Both the position numbers and the translations under genes were made by a program. A stretch of 64,000 nt of DNA from Spongilla lacustris (lineage: Eukaryota > Porifera > Demospongiae > Spongillida > Spongillidae), in assembly GCA_949361645.1 (NCBI GenBank), contig OX442427.1:6312757-6376756 (forward strand). The letters run 5' to 3'. The notes below the pieces were generated by a model. The model made no database searches. It was not told the DNA's origin and worked only from the letters and a program-made list of their open reading frames with translations. This document shows, piece after piece, positions 35,000 to 46,431 of this stretch. Position 1 is the first letter of the stretch, and every line of letters starts with the position of its first letter.

Positions 35000-36800
35000 G
35001 GTACGTGGTAGGATTGGAAAATCTCTTTACTTAGTGATAGCTAACTTACACCCCTCGATATGCGAGCAAAAAATTAATTTTTTATTTTTATTTAGAAAAT
35101 GTTTCGACAAGGGAGGTTGTCAAAGAAGCTTAAGGCAAAAACGCCAATGCACTAACCTGACTGTCTCCATTGACATTGACATCTGCATGAAAGCCAGGAG
35201 AGCTAGGCACCATCTAGAGCAGCAACTTAGTCAAGTTTTACTGTTGTGCAGACACTTCTTCCTCCAGGCCGGTACCGGTACATGTAAGTTATTTTGGTAT
35301 GCTTTTAAATGATTTTGTTTAGGCAGTAAACGATGTTTAATGTTTTGATTAAGGGCGAAGGGTCGTGCACCACCCTTCCAGCTTAGATGGAGCATGGGAA
35401 GCATCCTTATCAGTAATGTGTTGAAAGAGGGCTTTGTCTAAGGTTAGCAGGTCAAGCCCGCCTCTCTGTCGGCAACCCTTCCCTCTAAACAACCTATCCC
35501 CAAATTGGCTCTGCCTGGACTGGTTCCAGGTATTGTGTGCTGCTCTATATAAATGGTGTTCTTGGGAAAGAGTCTCTAGCTCATAGCCTGCCTATCGGTT
35601 ATAATTACGTCATACGCGCGAGCGAAACTATGATAATCGATTGGCGAGAGTTACGGCAGTGATTTGTGCCGTATCATGAATATCATTTAAAACGCGATCC
35701 GCGTATAACTCACGAACCGAGAAACGGATAGTGTAGCTCTTTATTGCTACCGAGCCACAATGGAAAGACGATTATTTTCATGTTTTGTTCAAGTCGCCAA
35801 ACCGTTTACTTTAAGAGAACAAAAAAGGTCGTAGTTCTCGTTCCCAGACCGTAATTTGTCCATAGTCGTCGTCGTCGTCGTCGTCGTCGTCTTTATGGGT
35901 GAGTATAACTCGAGATAGGAAAGGTTTTAAAGAGCGCCAGTTACACCAAAAAATGTAGAAAAATCCTACCGACTGCCCCTTGATGTCAGATATACATGTT
36001 TGGTATGAAGCAATAAATACGTCCGAGTACACAAGCGTTCCCATGACAATACCCATACGTATAATTAGACATTTATGGTACCATTACTGGCGTTGTCAAA
36101 ATGCCTTCATGAGTAGAAAAAAAGGGACAAGAGGAATACGTCCTAAATCGAGACTATGAGTTAGAGTCCTCCCGAGTTCGGTACGATGCTGATGCTGAAT
36201 AAAGGCGGGCGTCTGCTCGTGACATGTACAGAGCAAATCTGAGCTTATAAGAGGCGGCGCCAAATTCTGACAAGATTCGAGCTTTTAAGAGGCTAAAGAT
36301 TCAGGCGAATCGATAAACCAGTCGGGCTTCACAAAGGATTCTATATTGGAGAAACTGTTCTGCTGCGCGTTCAACGAAAAGGGCGCAGCGTAAGCGTATT
36401 TTATGGCGTGCATGAGGCGGAGACAGCACGCTACAACGGAAATACAACTACCGCCAAAAGGTGAGTTGTGCATGGAATATTGAGGTTTGGCGCGCTTCTT
36501 TTAGTCTAGAGCAGCTGGAAAAGTGCTTTACACATTGTGTTGCTAGGTGATGACATGTACAGCTGGATCAGTTTTGTCATGCTGCATAATGGGTGTTGCT
36601 ACACAGTATTCATATTATTGATATAAGATGCACTATTTCTGTTACAGTTATGGTTATTATGCTTTGCAATACAGTTCAAGCCACTTTTAATGTCACCCAT
36701 AGTATAGTACACACAAATAATGCATGACATGGGGTCGACATTATTATGTGACTTCTACATGTATTACCAGTGTCAAAGTAAGTAAATTTCAGTATTGACT
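35000..36800. other. Unassigned interior of the composite element
   Basis: No family recognised. A short GTC trinucleotide run lies at 35867-35890. The frames at 34992-35312 and 35811-36056 (minus) lack any motif I know. Confidence 0.35.
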
Positions 36801-36864
36801 GCATGCTTCCATCTCCTTAAATCATTTTAGCTATTCCCTGTATGAACCTTAAATCATTTTAGCT

Positions 36865-37577
36865 ATTCCCTGTATGAACCCAATGATAGTGTTCTAATGG
36901 AGTATAAAGGTCGCCTTGAAAAGGCTATTCTAAGCAATAGGACATTGCTAGATGAGTTAAATGATGCCTTTTGCCAGACCCATCCATGGTTAGCACAAAA
37001 GGTTACCACTAGATCTGCACATGCTGCTGTTAGCAAAGTTAGTGCAGATGCTAAGGCACTGAACATTCGAAGAACAAAAGCAGGAGGATTGTTAAAGATA
37101 TTCATACTATTAATGCAATAAAATTATCAGAAAATGATATTTTAGCTGGGGTAAGGCATCATAGTGCTGCCTCAGAACCCTATTTCTATGATACCTCTTA
37201 CAATCACACAAAACAGCATGGGCCTATACCAGTAGACCTCAATGGTAGGTGTGTTATCAGATGATTGTCCAAGCAGATTCAATTGCCTAAAATACGCGAC
37301 AATGAGTGAGATTGGGCCTCATGATACCCTCCACCTTGAGTGGATAATACATATATGTCTGAGGCATATATGGGGGACCTATCCTCAATGCCAGTTGAAT
37401 AAAATCACAAAGAAGGTAACCCCAGGAGTTTATAAGTTTGATGTTTGCTTCCATATAGTCAGAAACAAACCACAAAACCCTGACATGATGTTGCTAGGCA
37501 GTGACATGTTCAGTTTGCTACAACTGGACATCAGTATGCATAGCATTTTGGTGGGTACTTCTGTACAGCTGGTATAA
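36865..37577 (+). pseudogene. Unidentified broken coding region in the composite element
   Basis: Frame one reads VLMEYKGRLEKAILSNRTLL and CQTHPWLAQKVTTRSAHAAV with normal protein composition. It is continued in another frame by KDIHTINAIKLSENDILAG and SEPYFYDTSYNHTKQHG, and a third frame (37242-37577) carries TPGVYKFDVCFHIVRNKPQ and LLGSDMFSLLQLDISMHS. A 32-bp direct repeat (AAATCATTTTAGCTATTCCC) lies just upstream at 36817 and 36849. Frame changes indicate decay or unmodelled introns. I do not recognise the protein; a transposon-encoded origin is an inference from location. Confidence 0.4.
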
Positions 37578-37752
37578 ATGGCTGATCCTTTTCTCTCTAC
37601 CACTAATGGCCCCTCACCCAAACAAGTGTCTATCACATTTCTGAGTTACATAAATGTACATACAAGTACAGGTTCTGATGAATGCACTTGCCTGTACTAG
37701 AGGGCAGGTACACAATGTCATACTGCAACCCAATGTAAAAAAAAATGAAGGG

Positions 37753-38044
37753 AACAAGATATAAAAAACATTCTCTCTGAGAAAGTTGGTGGTATATAGG
37801 ATTTGAATGCAATGGTGGTGTAAAAAGGAAGGGAACAAGGGAGCAACGATGATACGAATATTTATTAATAGTCCTATATTTAGCAACGTAAAATGTACGT
37901 ACTACAAAAGTGATAAATATAGGACTGTTAAAGAAAATTCGTATCATCGTTGCTCCCTTGTTCCCTTCCTTTTTACACCACCATTGCCTTCAAATCCTAT
38001 ATACCACCAACTTTCTCAGAGAGAATGTTTTTTATATCTTGTTG
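37753..38044. mobile_element. Foldback element with hairpin ends
   Basis: Arms begin AACAAGATATAAAAAACATT, then TCTCTCTGAGAAAGTTGGTG, and face their complements; the centre is near 37900. The same ends flank the outermost element at 62228-63816, and the layout is like that at 9585-9872. Confidence 0.85.
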
Positions 38045-38329
38045 CGTTTCCAATCCCGTTCCGTAAGGTTTTTAATCTATGGGTTAACAATCAAGAATAC
38101 CTTGGATGTTGACGACAGAGTTAATAAGAAGGGTCAGCTTGAGCACAATGTGGTGTACTACTTGACACAGAGGCAATTCTTCTACCGGCAAAGGCAAATG
38201 ATGACCTGTGTCTACTTTTACCCACATGTCAAGAGCGTCTATTCATAATTTATAATGATGACACAATAATAATTACATCTAAGACAAGGTTGTGCATATA
38301 CGTGTTTGACGATGCATTGGCCATTGCAC

Positions 38330-39992
38330 CAGGGATATTAAATACATGGATTGGAAACGAGGCTGATATACGGCTGAATTACGGTATTCCTAATTTCCAT
38401 CCGTGTTGCGCTTGAGGGCTATTCTTAGAGTCGCGAAATCGCAGAAACGAAAAGCTACACTTGGTAAGTTGGTTTTCTTTCTAATTAAGAGGCAGGTTTT
38501 ACTAATGGGATCAGTCAAGCTTTACTTTTGAAAGCAATATATAAGCCTGTTAAAGCGTTCGGATCGCTTAAGCTTCGAGTAACGAAATCTCCTGAACAAC
38601 TTCCCGTACAACAGATCTGAAAACTTTGAACTACACCCCTGAAACCCGTCCACTGGGATCGGCATCCATGTCATATTCGTCCGAGTCAACAGCAAACTCA
38701 CCAATTCAGAATCCATGTAGGCGCAACAGGGGCGGATACAGGGTTTCAGAAAAGGGGGGGTTGTAGATGAATAATTATAAATTAGGGGGGGGGGGGGGGG
38801 GGGGGGAGGGTGCGGGAGGGGGTACCCGCCCGCCCAGCTAGGGGGCCTGAGGGAGCGCTGTAAGCTCCCCCAGACGCCAACGCTTTTTTATTATATCGTG
38901 CTCAAAACACTACATAAAACTGCGTGCAAAAACGGAAATTGTAATAATTTTCAGGAATCAAATAATTCAGCAATTTACGATTATAAGACTGGCAATTGTA
39001 ATTGCTGATCTATGTACTACAATCGGATGCTTGAAACTGCTCGCAGATTTCATCCACAGCCCACAGGTACTCTTCCTATGCACGCATGCAAGGAAATCAA
39101 AGCCAAAAGATGTTGCATATGTTTTGATCCTTTTCATTGATTAACTAGCTACTTCGGCGATATCTAGCAAGCGCCATTAAGTAAATCATGCATGGATCTC
39201 TCATAGGATCATTTAAAATCATATATAGATTGATCAATGCTTACTTTCTAAAGTAAGAAAACTGCATGCCGCATACTTGAGTAAGAGTTTTTATAAATGT
39301 CCTGTTTTGTTCTTTAGAGTGCAGTGTGATATTAATTTATTGCCGTATTGGAGAAGATACCAGCTTTAAGTTACATCGCCTCTTGCACGGTTCAGTGCAT
39401 TATGATTCATGCATAGAGACGAGAGGTAAAGAAAATCCGGCGATTACGCTATCACAGAACAAGCAATCGCATTAGCAAACATTTTAATAAATCACGTAGA
39501 GTAGATTGTAAAACCATCTGCACTGACCGAGAAAGCTTGTGTTCAAGACAAGACAAAATCGCGGGTCCGTTACACGAGGTACGCGCACGCTGAACTTCAG
39601 AAAGAATCACCGTTATACTTTTTGTTCAGCATCAGTACAGAAGCTATGTTATTTAAAGAATACAGCTGTACTAGTGAATTAACATATGAACACTAAGTAA
39701 CCAGAGATCTCGCGGCATTGAAACTCGCACACGTGATCTACAGCAATAAAATGTTTATTTACATGTAATACTTATACGCGCGCTGGCGGCTGCTGTGTGC
39801 AAAGTAAAATTCTTCGGCGTGGGAAAAAAAAAAAGTATTTTGGGCAAAAAGGGGGTTGCAACCCCCCCCCCCCCCCCCCCCCCCCCCTCTATCCGTCCCT
39901 GCGGCAACAGTGGCAACACGGAATAAACGGGATGGTTTTCCGGTACACGTAGATTACGGAACCGTTTCCAATCCATGTATTTAATATCTCTG
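38330..39992. mobile_element. Second CAGGGATATTAAATAC element, enlarged by a nested insertion
   Basis: Ends CAGGGATATTAAATACATGG and CCATGTATTTAATATCTCTG, with ATTGCAC (38323-38329) and ATTGTAC (39993-39999) outside. Both arms match the 462-bp copy at 17477. The related sequence at 48694-48705 shows the uninterrupted target. Confidence 0.85.
38727..39901. mobile_element. CAGGGGCGGATACAGG element nested in the preceding one
   Basis: The left end CAGGGGCGGATACAGG and right end CTATCCGTCCCTG interrupt the sequence that is continuous at about 17866-17876 in the other copy. Long G and C runs lie just inside both ends. The flanks (GCGCAA and GCGGCAA) are similar but do not give a clean target duplication. 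Confidence 0.65.
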
Positions 39993-40504
39993 ATTGTACA
40001 CATAAAACAAGTTTCCAACTACAGTGTGACATAATCGTGGATGGCTCTGCCAAAACATCATTGCTAAACTTGTGGTGGTGATGTAATCCATCCGCAGCTG
40101 TAACCATGCATGCACCTGTCTCTTTGGCAGAAACGGCCAAAAGTCGTGCGCGACATTTGGTGTCAGATGCATTCAGTTTCAAGGAGATAATCATACGTGG
40201 CTTGTACCAGTGGTGTGTCCCATGCCTTCTGCTTTGTCTCTGATGGTGGAACAGGAGAAGTTAAGTTTAGGTATCCATTCCATGCTAACTTAGCTTCCTC
40301 AACTACAGGATAAAGAATAGTAGCCCTTCTTTCTGGTAATATATCATAGATGATACTGCAAGTGCCAGCTAGCAGCCAAACTGAAAGGCAGACGGTGCAA
40401 GCTGGACAGCTATTGTGGGTTTTGCTAGTATGCCAGTAAAAAATACAGTTGAGATTTATGAACACTTGTTCAGGTGAGCTAATGTGTCTGTTTACATCAT
40501 GCAT
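39993..40504 (-). other. Unassigned minus-strand frames in a repeated sequence
   Basis: Two open stretches (40194-39993 and 40504-40163) have plausible protein composition, for example KCRARLLAVSAKETGACMVT, but no motif I know. Part of the sequence (39999-40090) recurs at 48705-48800, so it is repetitive and probably transposon-derived. Confidence 0.35.
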
Positions 40505-40564
40505 GCATGATTAAGAAATATTCATCCTCTATACTTGGGGTGTGCTGCTTACTTGTTTTAATTT

Positions 40565-40569
40565 GTGTG

Positions 40570-40648
<79 letters not shown>

Positions 40649-40653
40649 ATGTG

Positions 40654-40711
<58 letters not shown>

Positions 40712-40728
40712 CATGTGTGTGTGTGTGC
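40565..40728. repeat. (TG)n microsatellite
   Basis: About 75 TG units with a few interruptions (CATG, CGTG). Confidence 0.97.
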
Positions 40729-40815
40729 CTATAGACCAATTCTGGAAGAATATGGTTTGTTTGATCAGGTGCGAGTTGACCATGGTAAGGAGAAGAACAG
40801 ATTTAGGTCAGTATA
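40728..40815 (+). pseudogene. Integrase-core-like fragment
   Basis: The frame reads RPILEEYGLFDQVRVDHGKE then a stop at 40817. EYGL.DQVRVDHG is a recurrent block around a catalytic Asp in a class of integrase-like proteins found in invertebrate mobile elements. The fragment is cut on the 5' side by the TG repeat and has no continuation. Confidence 0.45.
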
Positions 40816-41514
40816 GTTACTTAGTCCCTTACACGCTTCCTGAGTATTGAAGGATCAGATCGAAACACAAGCTGCTGCTTCGTGCTCAGCCAAATCTCGA
40901 TCCCGCTTCAGATAGCATCTCATGCAAAGCTCATGGGAACGTGCATTAGTCGCTCAGCAAGGGTAATATGTGAACTGTAGAGATGCTGTCAGTGTGCAAT
41001 CTGGTTCTTTACGTTACCGACTGCCACACATAACGCACAATGAATCGCGTGTCTTAATGTTAATGATTACATTCCACTGCACTGGCCACGGTACATGTAC
41101 TTCCACGATGCCGCTGCTGTGGAGTGGGTCTGGGTACAAGACCAGTGAACGAGTAAGTAGATTCACAAGTTATTGCAATGATAACGGCAACCTAGCGCTG
41201 ATGCGACAAACGTTAAACGGCGTTCCATAATGTAGCGGCAGCTGTGGTAATCAGGGTCTGGGTGGGCATTTTTAAGTTATTTATTTACCTTATGCCTAAT
41301 AATATAATGCGGACTTCAATTTTTCTTTTTCTGAGATGTAGCTCTCCCATCCGATGGGAGAGCTACCGTACATGCACGTACAGACTCACCAAGTAGGATG
41401 ACCGCACCCTTGCTTTCCCTGTGACGTTTCGGTCTATCATCTCACGTGAATTTTGTTTTGTGGTTTTTGTGACATTGATCATTTATTACATGTACGAGAC
41501 GTCAGCCGGGTCGG

Positions 41515-42516
41515 ATGGTACATATAAATTCATCTTGCGGTGGATTTTCTCGATCAGTTCTAATTGCGTTCAGCGCATCCAATGGAGTTTCTACCTTCGT
41601 GTGTCTACTGGCAACCATACTGGTTTGTATTCTGAAGCTGTACAAGATAATGGTTTATCGTTTGGCTCTCTATCAAGTCTTGGCTGCATTGGTATATGGC
41701 GCCAATTATACGTTGCAAGTCATCTTTATCGATAGCCCGCAACCGTTTTCCGATGTTTATAATCGTTTGTGTGAAGCTTTTGGAGCAGCAGCGATGTATT
41801 TAGAGTGGGTAAAGCTTCTGTTTACCGTTTGGGTGACCGTTCACCTCTTCTGTTTCGTTGTATTTTATAAGAATCTAAAGAAGCTTGAGGCGGTGTACGT
41901 TTCGACATCTCTGCTCATACCAGCAGTGATAGCTGCTGTCCCTTTTGCAACCCACACTTACGGACTATCTGGGTCGTGGTGCTGGATTGAAGAGTGGAAG
42001 AACAACTGTACTAATGACACAGTCCGCGTGGGAGTGATAGAGGAGTTTACCCTGTGGTACGGACCTTCTATGCTATCTTTAATAGCGGCCTCTCTTGCAA
42101 TGTTGCTAATGTTGATCGTGCTGTTGTACAGAGTGCGCGTACACAAAGCAGTTGAATACAGCGCGAATTGGAGAGCCTTTAAACAGATACTACCACTCGC
42201 TGCTTATCCTATCATATTTTTCTTGTTTCTTTTGCCACCGTTCATTTATCGTGTACTCGTTGCCGGACGTATAAACCAATTAGGTACCGCCGCGTTGACA
42301 GCAATTGCAGTGGTATTTTCTGGAAAAGATTTTTTGGCAGGGGTTACCCTAATAATCCACATAGCTCTGATCAGACTTTCGAGGCGAGCCGTTGCATATC
42401 CAACCAAATATGGCAGTTTTGAAGCTGCAACTGTGAGAAAAGGAACTGAAAATGAAGACAAGGATTATACTTACTTCAATGTTCCAAGAAGTATCAACAC
42501 TAATGCTAAGGAATGA
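41515..42516 (+). CDS. Seven-transmembrane receptor, cAMP-receptor/GPR157-like
   Basis: One uninterrupted 333-codon exon. Seven hydrophobic segments lie at about residues 17-42, 48-72, 87-112, 126-146, 176-205, 211-238 and 247-277. Cys86 before helix 3 and Cys156 in the second extracellular loop can form the usual disulphide; GSWCWIEEW around Cys156 resembles the CWI box of cAMP-receptor-like and GPR157-type receptors. N-glycosylation sites are at Asn5 and Asn164. The C-tail is short and charged (RKGTENEDKDYTYFNVP). A ligand cannot be predicted. The chosen ATG is the first in frame, has G at +4 and puts a short N-terminus outside. Intronless structure could reflect retroposition, but no poly(A) tract or flanking repeat shows it. 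A diverged second copy of the tail coding lies 1.5 kb downstream. Confidence 0.85.
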   Translation: MVHINSSCGGFSRSVLIAFSASNGVSTFVCLLATILVCILKLYKIMVYRLALYQVLAALVYGANYTLQVIFIDSPQPFSDVYNRLCEAFGAAAMYLEWVKLLFTVWVTVHLFCFVVFYKNLKKLEAVYVSTSLLIPAVIAAVPFATHTYGLSGSWCWIEEWKNNCTNDTVRVGVIEEFTLWYGPSMLSLIAASLAMLLMLIVLLYRVRVHKAVEYSANWRAFKQILPLAAYPIIFFLFLLPPFIYRVLVAGRINQLGTAALTAIAVVFSGKDFLAGVTLIIHIALIRLSRRAVAYPTKYGSFEAATVRKGTENEDKDYTYFNVPRSINTNAKE

Positions 42517-42624
42517 TAGCCAAACATGTGCAAATCAGTGTACATGCATATAAATAGAGAGTAGCTCTACAATATGTCATGAACAGTTTCATTTGAGTAG
42601 TATTTTCCTCAACCTTGGATGGAT

Positions 42625-42755
42625 CCATGCAGGAAATTTGGTATACATGAGCAGTGATATGCCTGGGTATCTGATATACATGAGCAGTGATATGCCTGGG
42701 TACCCGATATACATGAGCAGTGATATGCCGGGGTACCTGATATACATGAGCAGGA
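42625..42755. repeat. 33-36 bp tandem repeat, about three and a half units
   Basis: Units of ATACATGAGCAGTGATATGC followed by CTGGGTAYCTGAT lie about 100 bp after the receptor stop codon, probably in the 3' UTR. Confidence 0.85.
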
Positions 42756-43019
42756 AATTTTTTTAAACGCAAGGGAGCTTGTGATGCGTACAAATTAGAG
42801 ATAAGTATGGGAAAGGAATTTACCCTGCCCAGCTCGGGTATGGTATGGGGTGTGCTATAATGTTAAGTCTGACTGGATGAATATTAATATGCTACCATAT
42901 CTTGTGCCCAGAATCACGCATGCATGCGAGTAAATTGATATACATGTACATGTACGACACACTCCTCTCTCTTTACTACATGTACCTGTCTGGTGCATGG
43001 TCTTCTATCTTCATTGGAT

Positions 43020-43960
43020 AATGATGTCTGGCTACTGGCACCTCTTGGATTCTACTTTTTCATTTCTTCATGCATGGCCATCATTTTGTGTCTTATGTTG
43101 CTCTGTTACATGAATTCCTCCCTTCTTCTTGTGGCATGTGCTGCTCTACCCATGCGTACTTCTGCTCCTCGTCCCCTGGGGCTGGTTCTGCTGTTCCTCT
43201 CTTCCTTTACTGCTGGCTGCATCATCTTCTACATCGTTGCTTTCTCCCACCTCTGATCTTCTATGGTCAATATGTTGTCTCCTGTCTGCATGCTAACTCC
43301 ACTAGATAAGATGCTGGACTATACAAGGGGACACATTAAACTACAGTATGGTAACAAATCTCTGTTGCCCACTGTTTTCTCCTGCTTTGCATTCTTGTAC
43401 TGAGCAGCAGCACCATCAGAGAAGTAATACTGCAAAGAGATGATCACACTGCTCAAGAGCTGCTAGAGTTTCTTGATGAAGCAGTGCACTGCAACAAAGT
43501 CATGTGTGAGACTGTATGAGATGATGACAAAACTTAGCTAAGATGACATCAGAGTACCTTTTCTTTCTGATGCAGAGTTGCCTGGTCATTATTTCCGTAG
43601 AAACCCTGGGCAATAATAGTTTTCTAACCTTAAATGCATGACCTTGTACGTGTACATGTACCCGAGTGTGATTGACACTGATGCAGATATGCTGCCCGCT
43701 TCAGTGTAAAACTGCTTTACAAATATATACTGAACCGCTTACTTCCAGCTCCGACTCTCTTGTCTGTGAATTTTTCCTCTTCCTCTCTCCTCATTGGTCA
43801 TCCCGTTAATTGCAGCTTAAACAACTCCTGCATCTGCACCCTCTACATGTACATGTGTATGCCTTTCCTGAGTGAGTGACCATGGGCAATCGCACTATAG
43901 GCCTACACCATGCAGTCTTTCACCACTCTGGATCGTAGGAACCAGTTAATGTAGTGCCTA
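43020..43960. other. Region after the receptor, no gene recognised
   Basis: A CT-rich stretch (43050-43260) gives an 87-codon hydrophobic frame at 42993-43256 with no family features; I regard it as composition-driven. The rest has no coding signal I can support. Confidence 0.4.
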
Positions 43961-43965
43961 TCACA

Positions 43966-44052
43966 CTTGGCCGTCTTGAAGTTGCAACTGTGGGAGGAGG
44001 AATTGAAATTGAAGACAAGGATTTTACTAACTTCAATGCTCCAAACTTTGAT
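43966..44052 (+). pseudogene. Diverged duplicate of the receptor C-terminal tail
   Basis: The sequence reads GRLEVATVGGGIEIEDKDFT then NFNAPN, aligning with GSFEAATVRKGTENEDKDYT and YFNVP at the end of the receptor gene. The surrounding sequence also shares CCACCTTGGATAGATCCAGG with the receptor's 3' flank (42610-42640). The transmembrane part is not present upstream, so this is a partial duplicate or the remains of a second gene. Confidence 0.7.
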
Positions 44053-44059
44053 TATTATT

Positions 44060-45460
44060 ATTATTTTTATTTTTTTCTCCACCTTGGATAGATCCAGGAA
44101 TTTTTTTTAAAGGGCGGGGACGTTGTAGTTGTTTAAAATTGCGTGAAGGAAGTAACCCCTGCCCAGCTGTGATACGTGTGCGCTCAGGTCTGTAGGATAA
44201 TGCCTTTGTCACGATTTTAAGTCTAATGTTAGTGGTTATGCAAAGACATTATAGCACAGAATTTTAAGACTTGCACTTTACTGCCCAATTAATTTTGTTA
44301 CATGTCATTGATAAAAAGGGTGAATATCTTTAACCTTAAGCTTTATGCAGGTATGACCTACCTGATTTAAGTCCGAATGAGGGCGTGCCTGTTTATCAAA
44401 ATTTTATCAAAATCAGGGAGCTTTCTATGTAGGATTACATGCAAGTCTAGAAGTGAAATAATTTGATTTCATACCATTATACTGCACCATTGATTAAATT
44501 GGTGTGACGCAAGCATATTTTGGTCAAATAATTTAATTCAAATGGCGTGATGCAAGCATATTTTGATGCAACCTGTCAAATAATTTAGTTCTTGCGATTT
44601 TGTGAACACTGTTTGTGTAACAAGTTATCAAACATGGAAAGCCTGCAATACAGACCTGCATTAGCACTGCATTAGCAATCCAGGGTCAATGCAAGTTAAA
44701 AGCATTAATCATTCACATGCATAGTACATATATTTTGGGCGTTATTCTGCGAGTTTTTCATGAGTTGTATTATTCACAGCAATAGATGCTTTCTAGCTTG
44801 CAGACGAAACGAATAACGCCCATAATATACCATGCACCACTCGTGTGAATAATTAATGCGTATAATTAGACTGTATACCTTCTTGTATTGTGATGCAGAT
44901 TTGCATTTTTTTTTTTGCAAGCATGTTTGTACTGTTCTATACTGTGTAGAACCTGCATTACATGTACATGTACATTTGTGTATACCTGAAGCATATATTG
45001 TCTTCTGTCCTGTACCCACATTGTAGTAACACTACTGGCCACTCAACCATCTAGAAAGATTGAACTTTTTAGGTTTGTGAATGTTTCTCTAATTATGTAT
45101 GTATGCATTTTGAAAATAAATAAACCCCTATTCATTCAAACTTTTGTCCTGTTTTTTTAAGACACATTTGTCTCTTTTTGTTATTATAGTTAGCCTATGC
45201 ACATACAATTCTCACCTCACATCAGCTTTCTCCTCTGACTTTATGATGGTCAGCTCCATAACAATTAATCTACGAGCTAGGATCTTGATGAATTGACAAT
45301 GGCGGGCTGCCCCCCCCCCCCCCCTCCTCTTAACTGCATGATGTACATACACACATACATACACACACTGAATATTTTAGGCATAAGTACATATACACAC
45401 AAATGCACACACATTTTTGCCACGCAATGCTGTGTCACCTCTAACAGTACTACTTTCCAT
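44060..45460. other. AT-rich region, no gene recognised
   Basis: Contains a near-duplicate pair (GTGTGACGCAAGCATATTTTGG at about 44501 and GCGTGATGCAAGCATATTTTGA at about 44545), a C run at 45310-45324, and nothing coding that I can support. Confidence 0.4.
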
Positions 45461-45466
45461 CAGGCA

Positions 45467-45618
45467 GGTGCAGGAAGATGACCATATGTAGTGTTGTGTG
45501 CTTCCTGGTGGAAGGCAGGACTGTGCACGCCCACAAAGCCATTTTAGCTACCCGCTGTGAATATTTCCAGGTTATGTTCAGTTCCAAGATGGAGGAATGC
45601 AATAAGGTAGTAGATGTA
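45467..45618 (+). CDS. Isolated BTB/POZ-domain exon
   Basis: Between an acceptor (TTCCATCAG) and a donor (GTAAGC) an open 50-codon exon reads CSVVCFLVEGRTVHAHKAIL followed by ATRCEYFQVMFSSKMEECNK. This is the start of a BTB fold: strand VCFLVEG, then the near-invariant H-KAIL helix and the F..MFSS-M-E segment. BTB domains form dimers and often recruit Cullin-3. It resembles RCBTB/SPOP-type BTB proteins, but the exon is too short to choose. No matching next exon was found on the plus strand before 49 kb; a transposon-like element (45730-46431) lies directly downstream. It may be part of a gene with long introns or a stranded relic. Confidence 0.6.
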
Positions 45619-45729
45619 AGCATAACTATATGACATCATGTTATAAGATCAGGCCCAGATTTCCATAGCATATGGAACATTCATGCCTCTGTTTATACTG
45701 GAACTATCACCTGTGACCTGACCTTCTTT

Positions 45730-46431
45730 CACCGCGGACCGCGAGTAAAGTGGGTAAATTTAGGCCGCTTTAGGGGAAAATAAAAAAAAAAACTAAAAGA
45801 TCCGCTGATGAGTATTTTTCTTTTCAAATACAGGAATGTGAAAGTACAACTCTTGAGACAACATTGGATGTATTTTGTAAGAGATCATTCAACTTGCTGG
45901 ATGCTACAAATGCGGCGATATAAAAGGGGTCCATTTCGATAAAACTATAATTCATCATCATAGAAAAACGGCAATAATCACATTGTATTAGCCAAGTTGA
46001 AGTTTTAAACATTTCAATGCTTTTTCAATCATATGCAATGTATTATTTTTTTACTATGTGCATGTGTTCTATCGTGTCTCAGTATAGAACGCTATACATT
46101 ATCGCGTGCAGTTTAACTTCACGCTGCTTTGCGAGTCTGCATGAAGATGTAATTTTTATTTTCAGGGAAACCAAGAGCTGCATCGATCTAGATGGCTTAT
46201 GCATGCTTATGAATTTACAGTAAAGAAGGGAATAGGTGTAAAAGGATAAAATGTGCCGAACTAGTTTATTTAAAGTGCGTGCATCAAAGCTCTTATAAAT
46301 TACGAAGTGAACATAGTGTAAAAGGTTACTCTACTTATTTTACAACTAGTACCTGTGACTCTGTTGCTAGTGGATCTTTTAGTTTTTTAGTTTCCCCCTA
46401 ATTCGGACCCACTTTACTCGTGGACGCGGTG
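45730..46431. mobile_element. CACCGCG inverted-repeat element
   Basis: The left end CACCGCGGACCGCGAGTAAA and right end TTTACTCGTGGACGCGGTG, with GATCTTTTAGTTTTTTAG-type arms inside, form terminal inverted repeats. TTAA follows the right end; the left flank is CTTT, so the target duplication is not intact. The ends match 60875-61821. Confidence 0.65.

Larger units (their letters stand above)
33911..38090. mobile_element. 4.2 kb composite element with long terminal inverted repeats
   Basis: The left end contains GGTTAACCATAGATTAATAA then CCTTACGGAACGGGATTGG; the right end has CCAATCCCGTTCCGTAAGG then TTTTTAATCTATGGGTTAAC. The host sequence on both sides (TTCCGCAGGTTATAAGT and CAAGAATACCTTGGATG) is contiguous at 48404-48435, so the whole block is an insertion. 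It contains the element 34049-34588, the foldback 37753-38044 and unassigned frames at 34676-34930 (minus) and 36870-37577 (plus). Those may derive from its own transposase. Confidence 0.7.

Noticed and set aside
42993..43256. 87-codon hydrophobic frame after the receptor gene
   Set aside because: CT-rich sequence gives Leu/Ser/Cys-rich translation; no family features or splice context.
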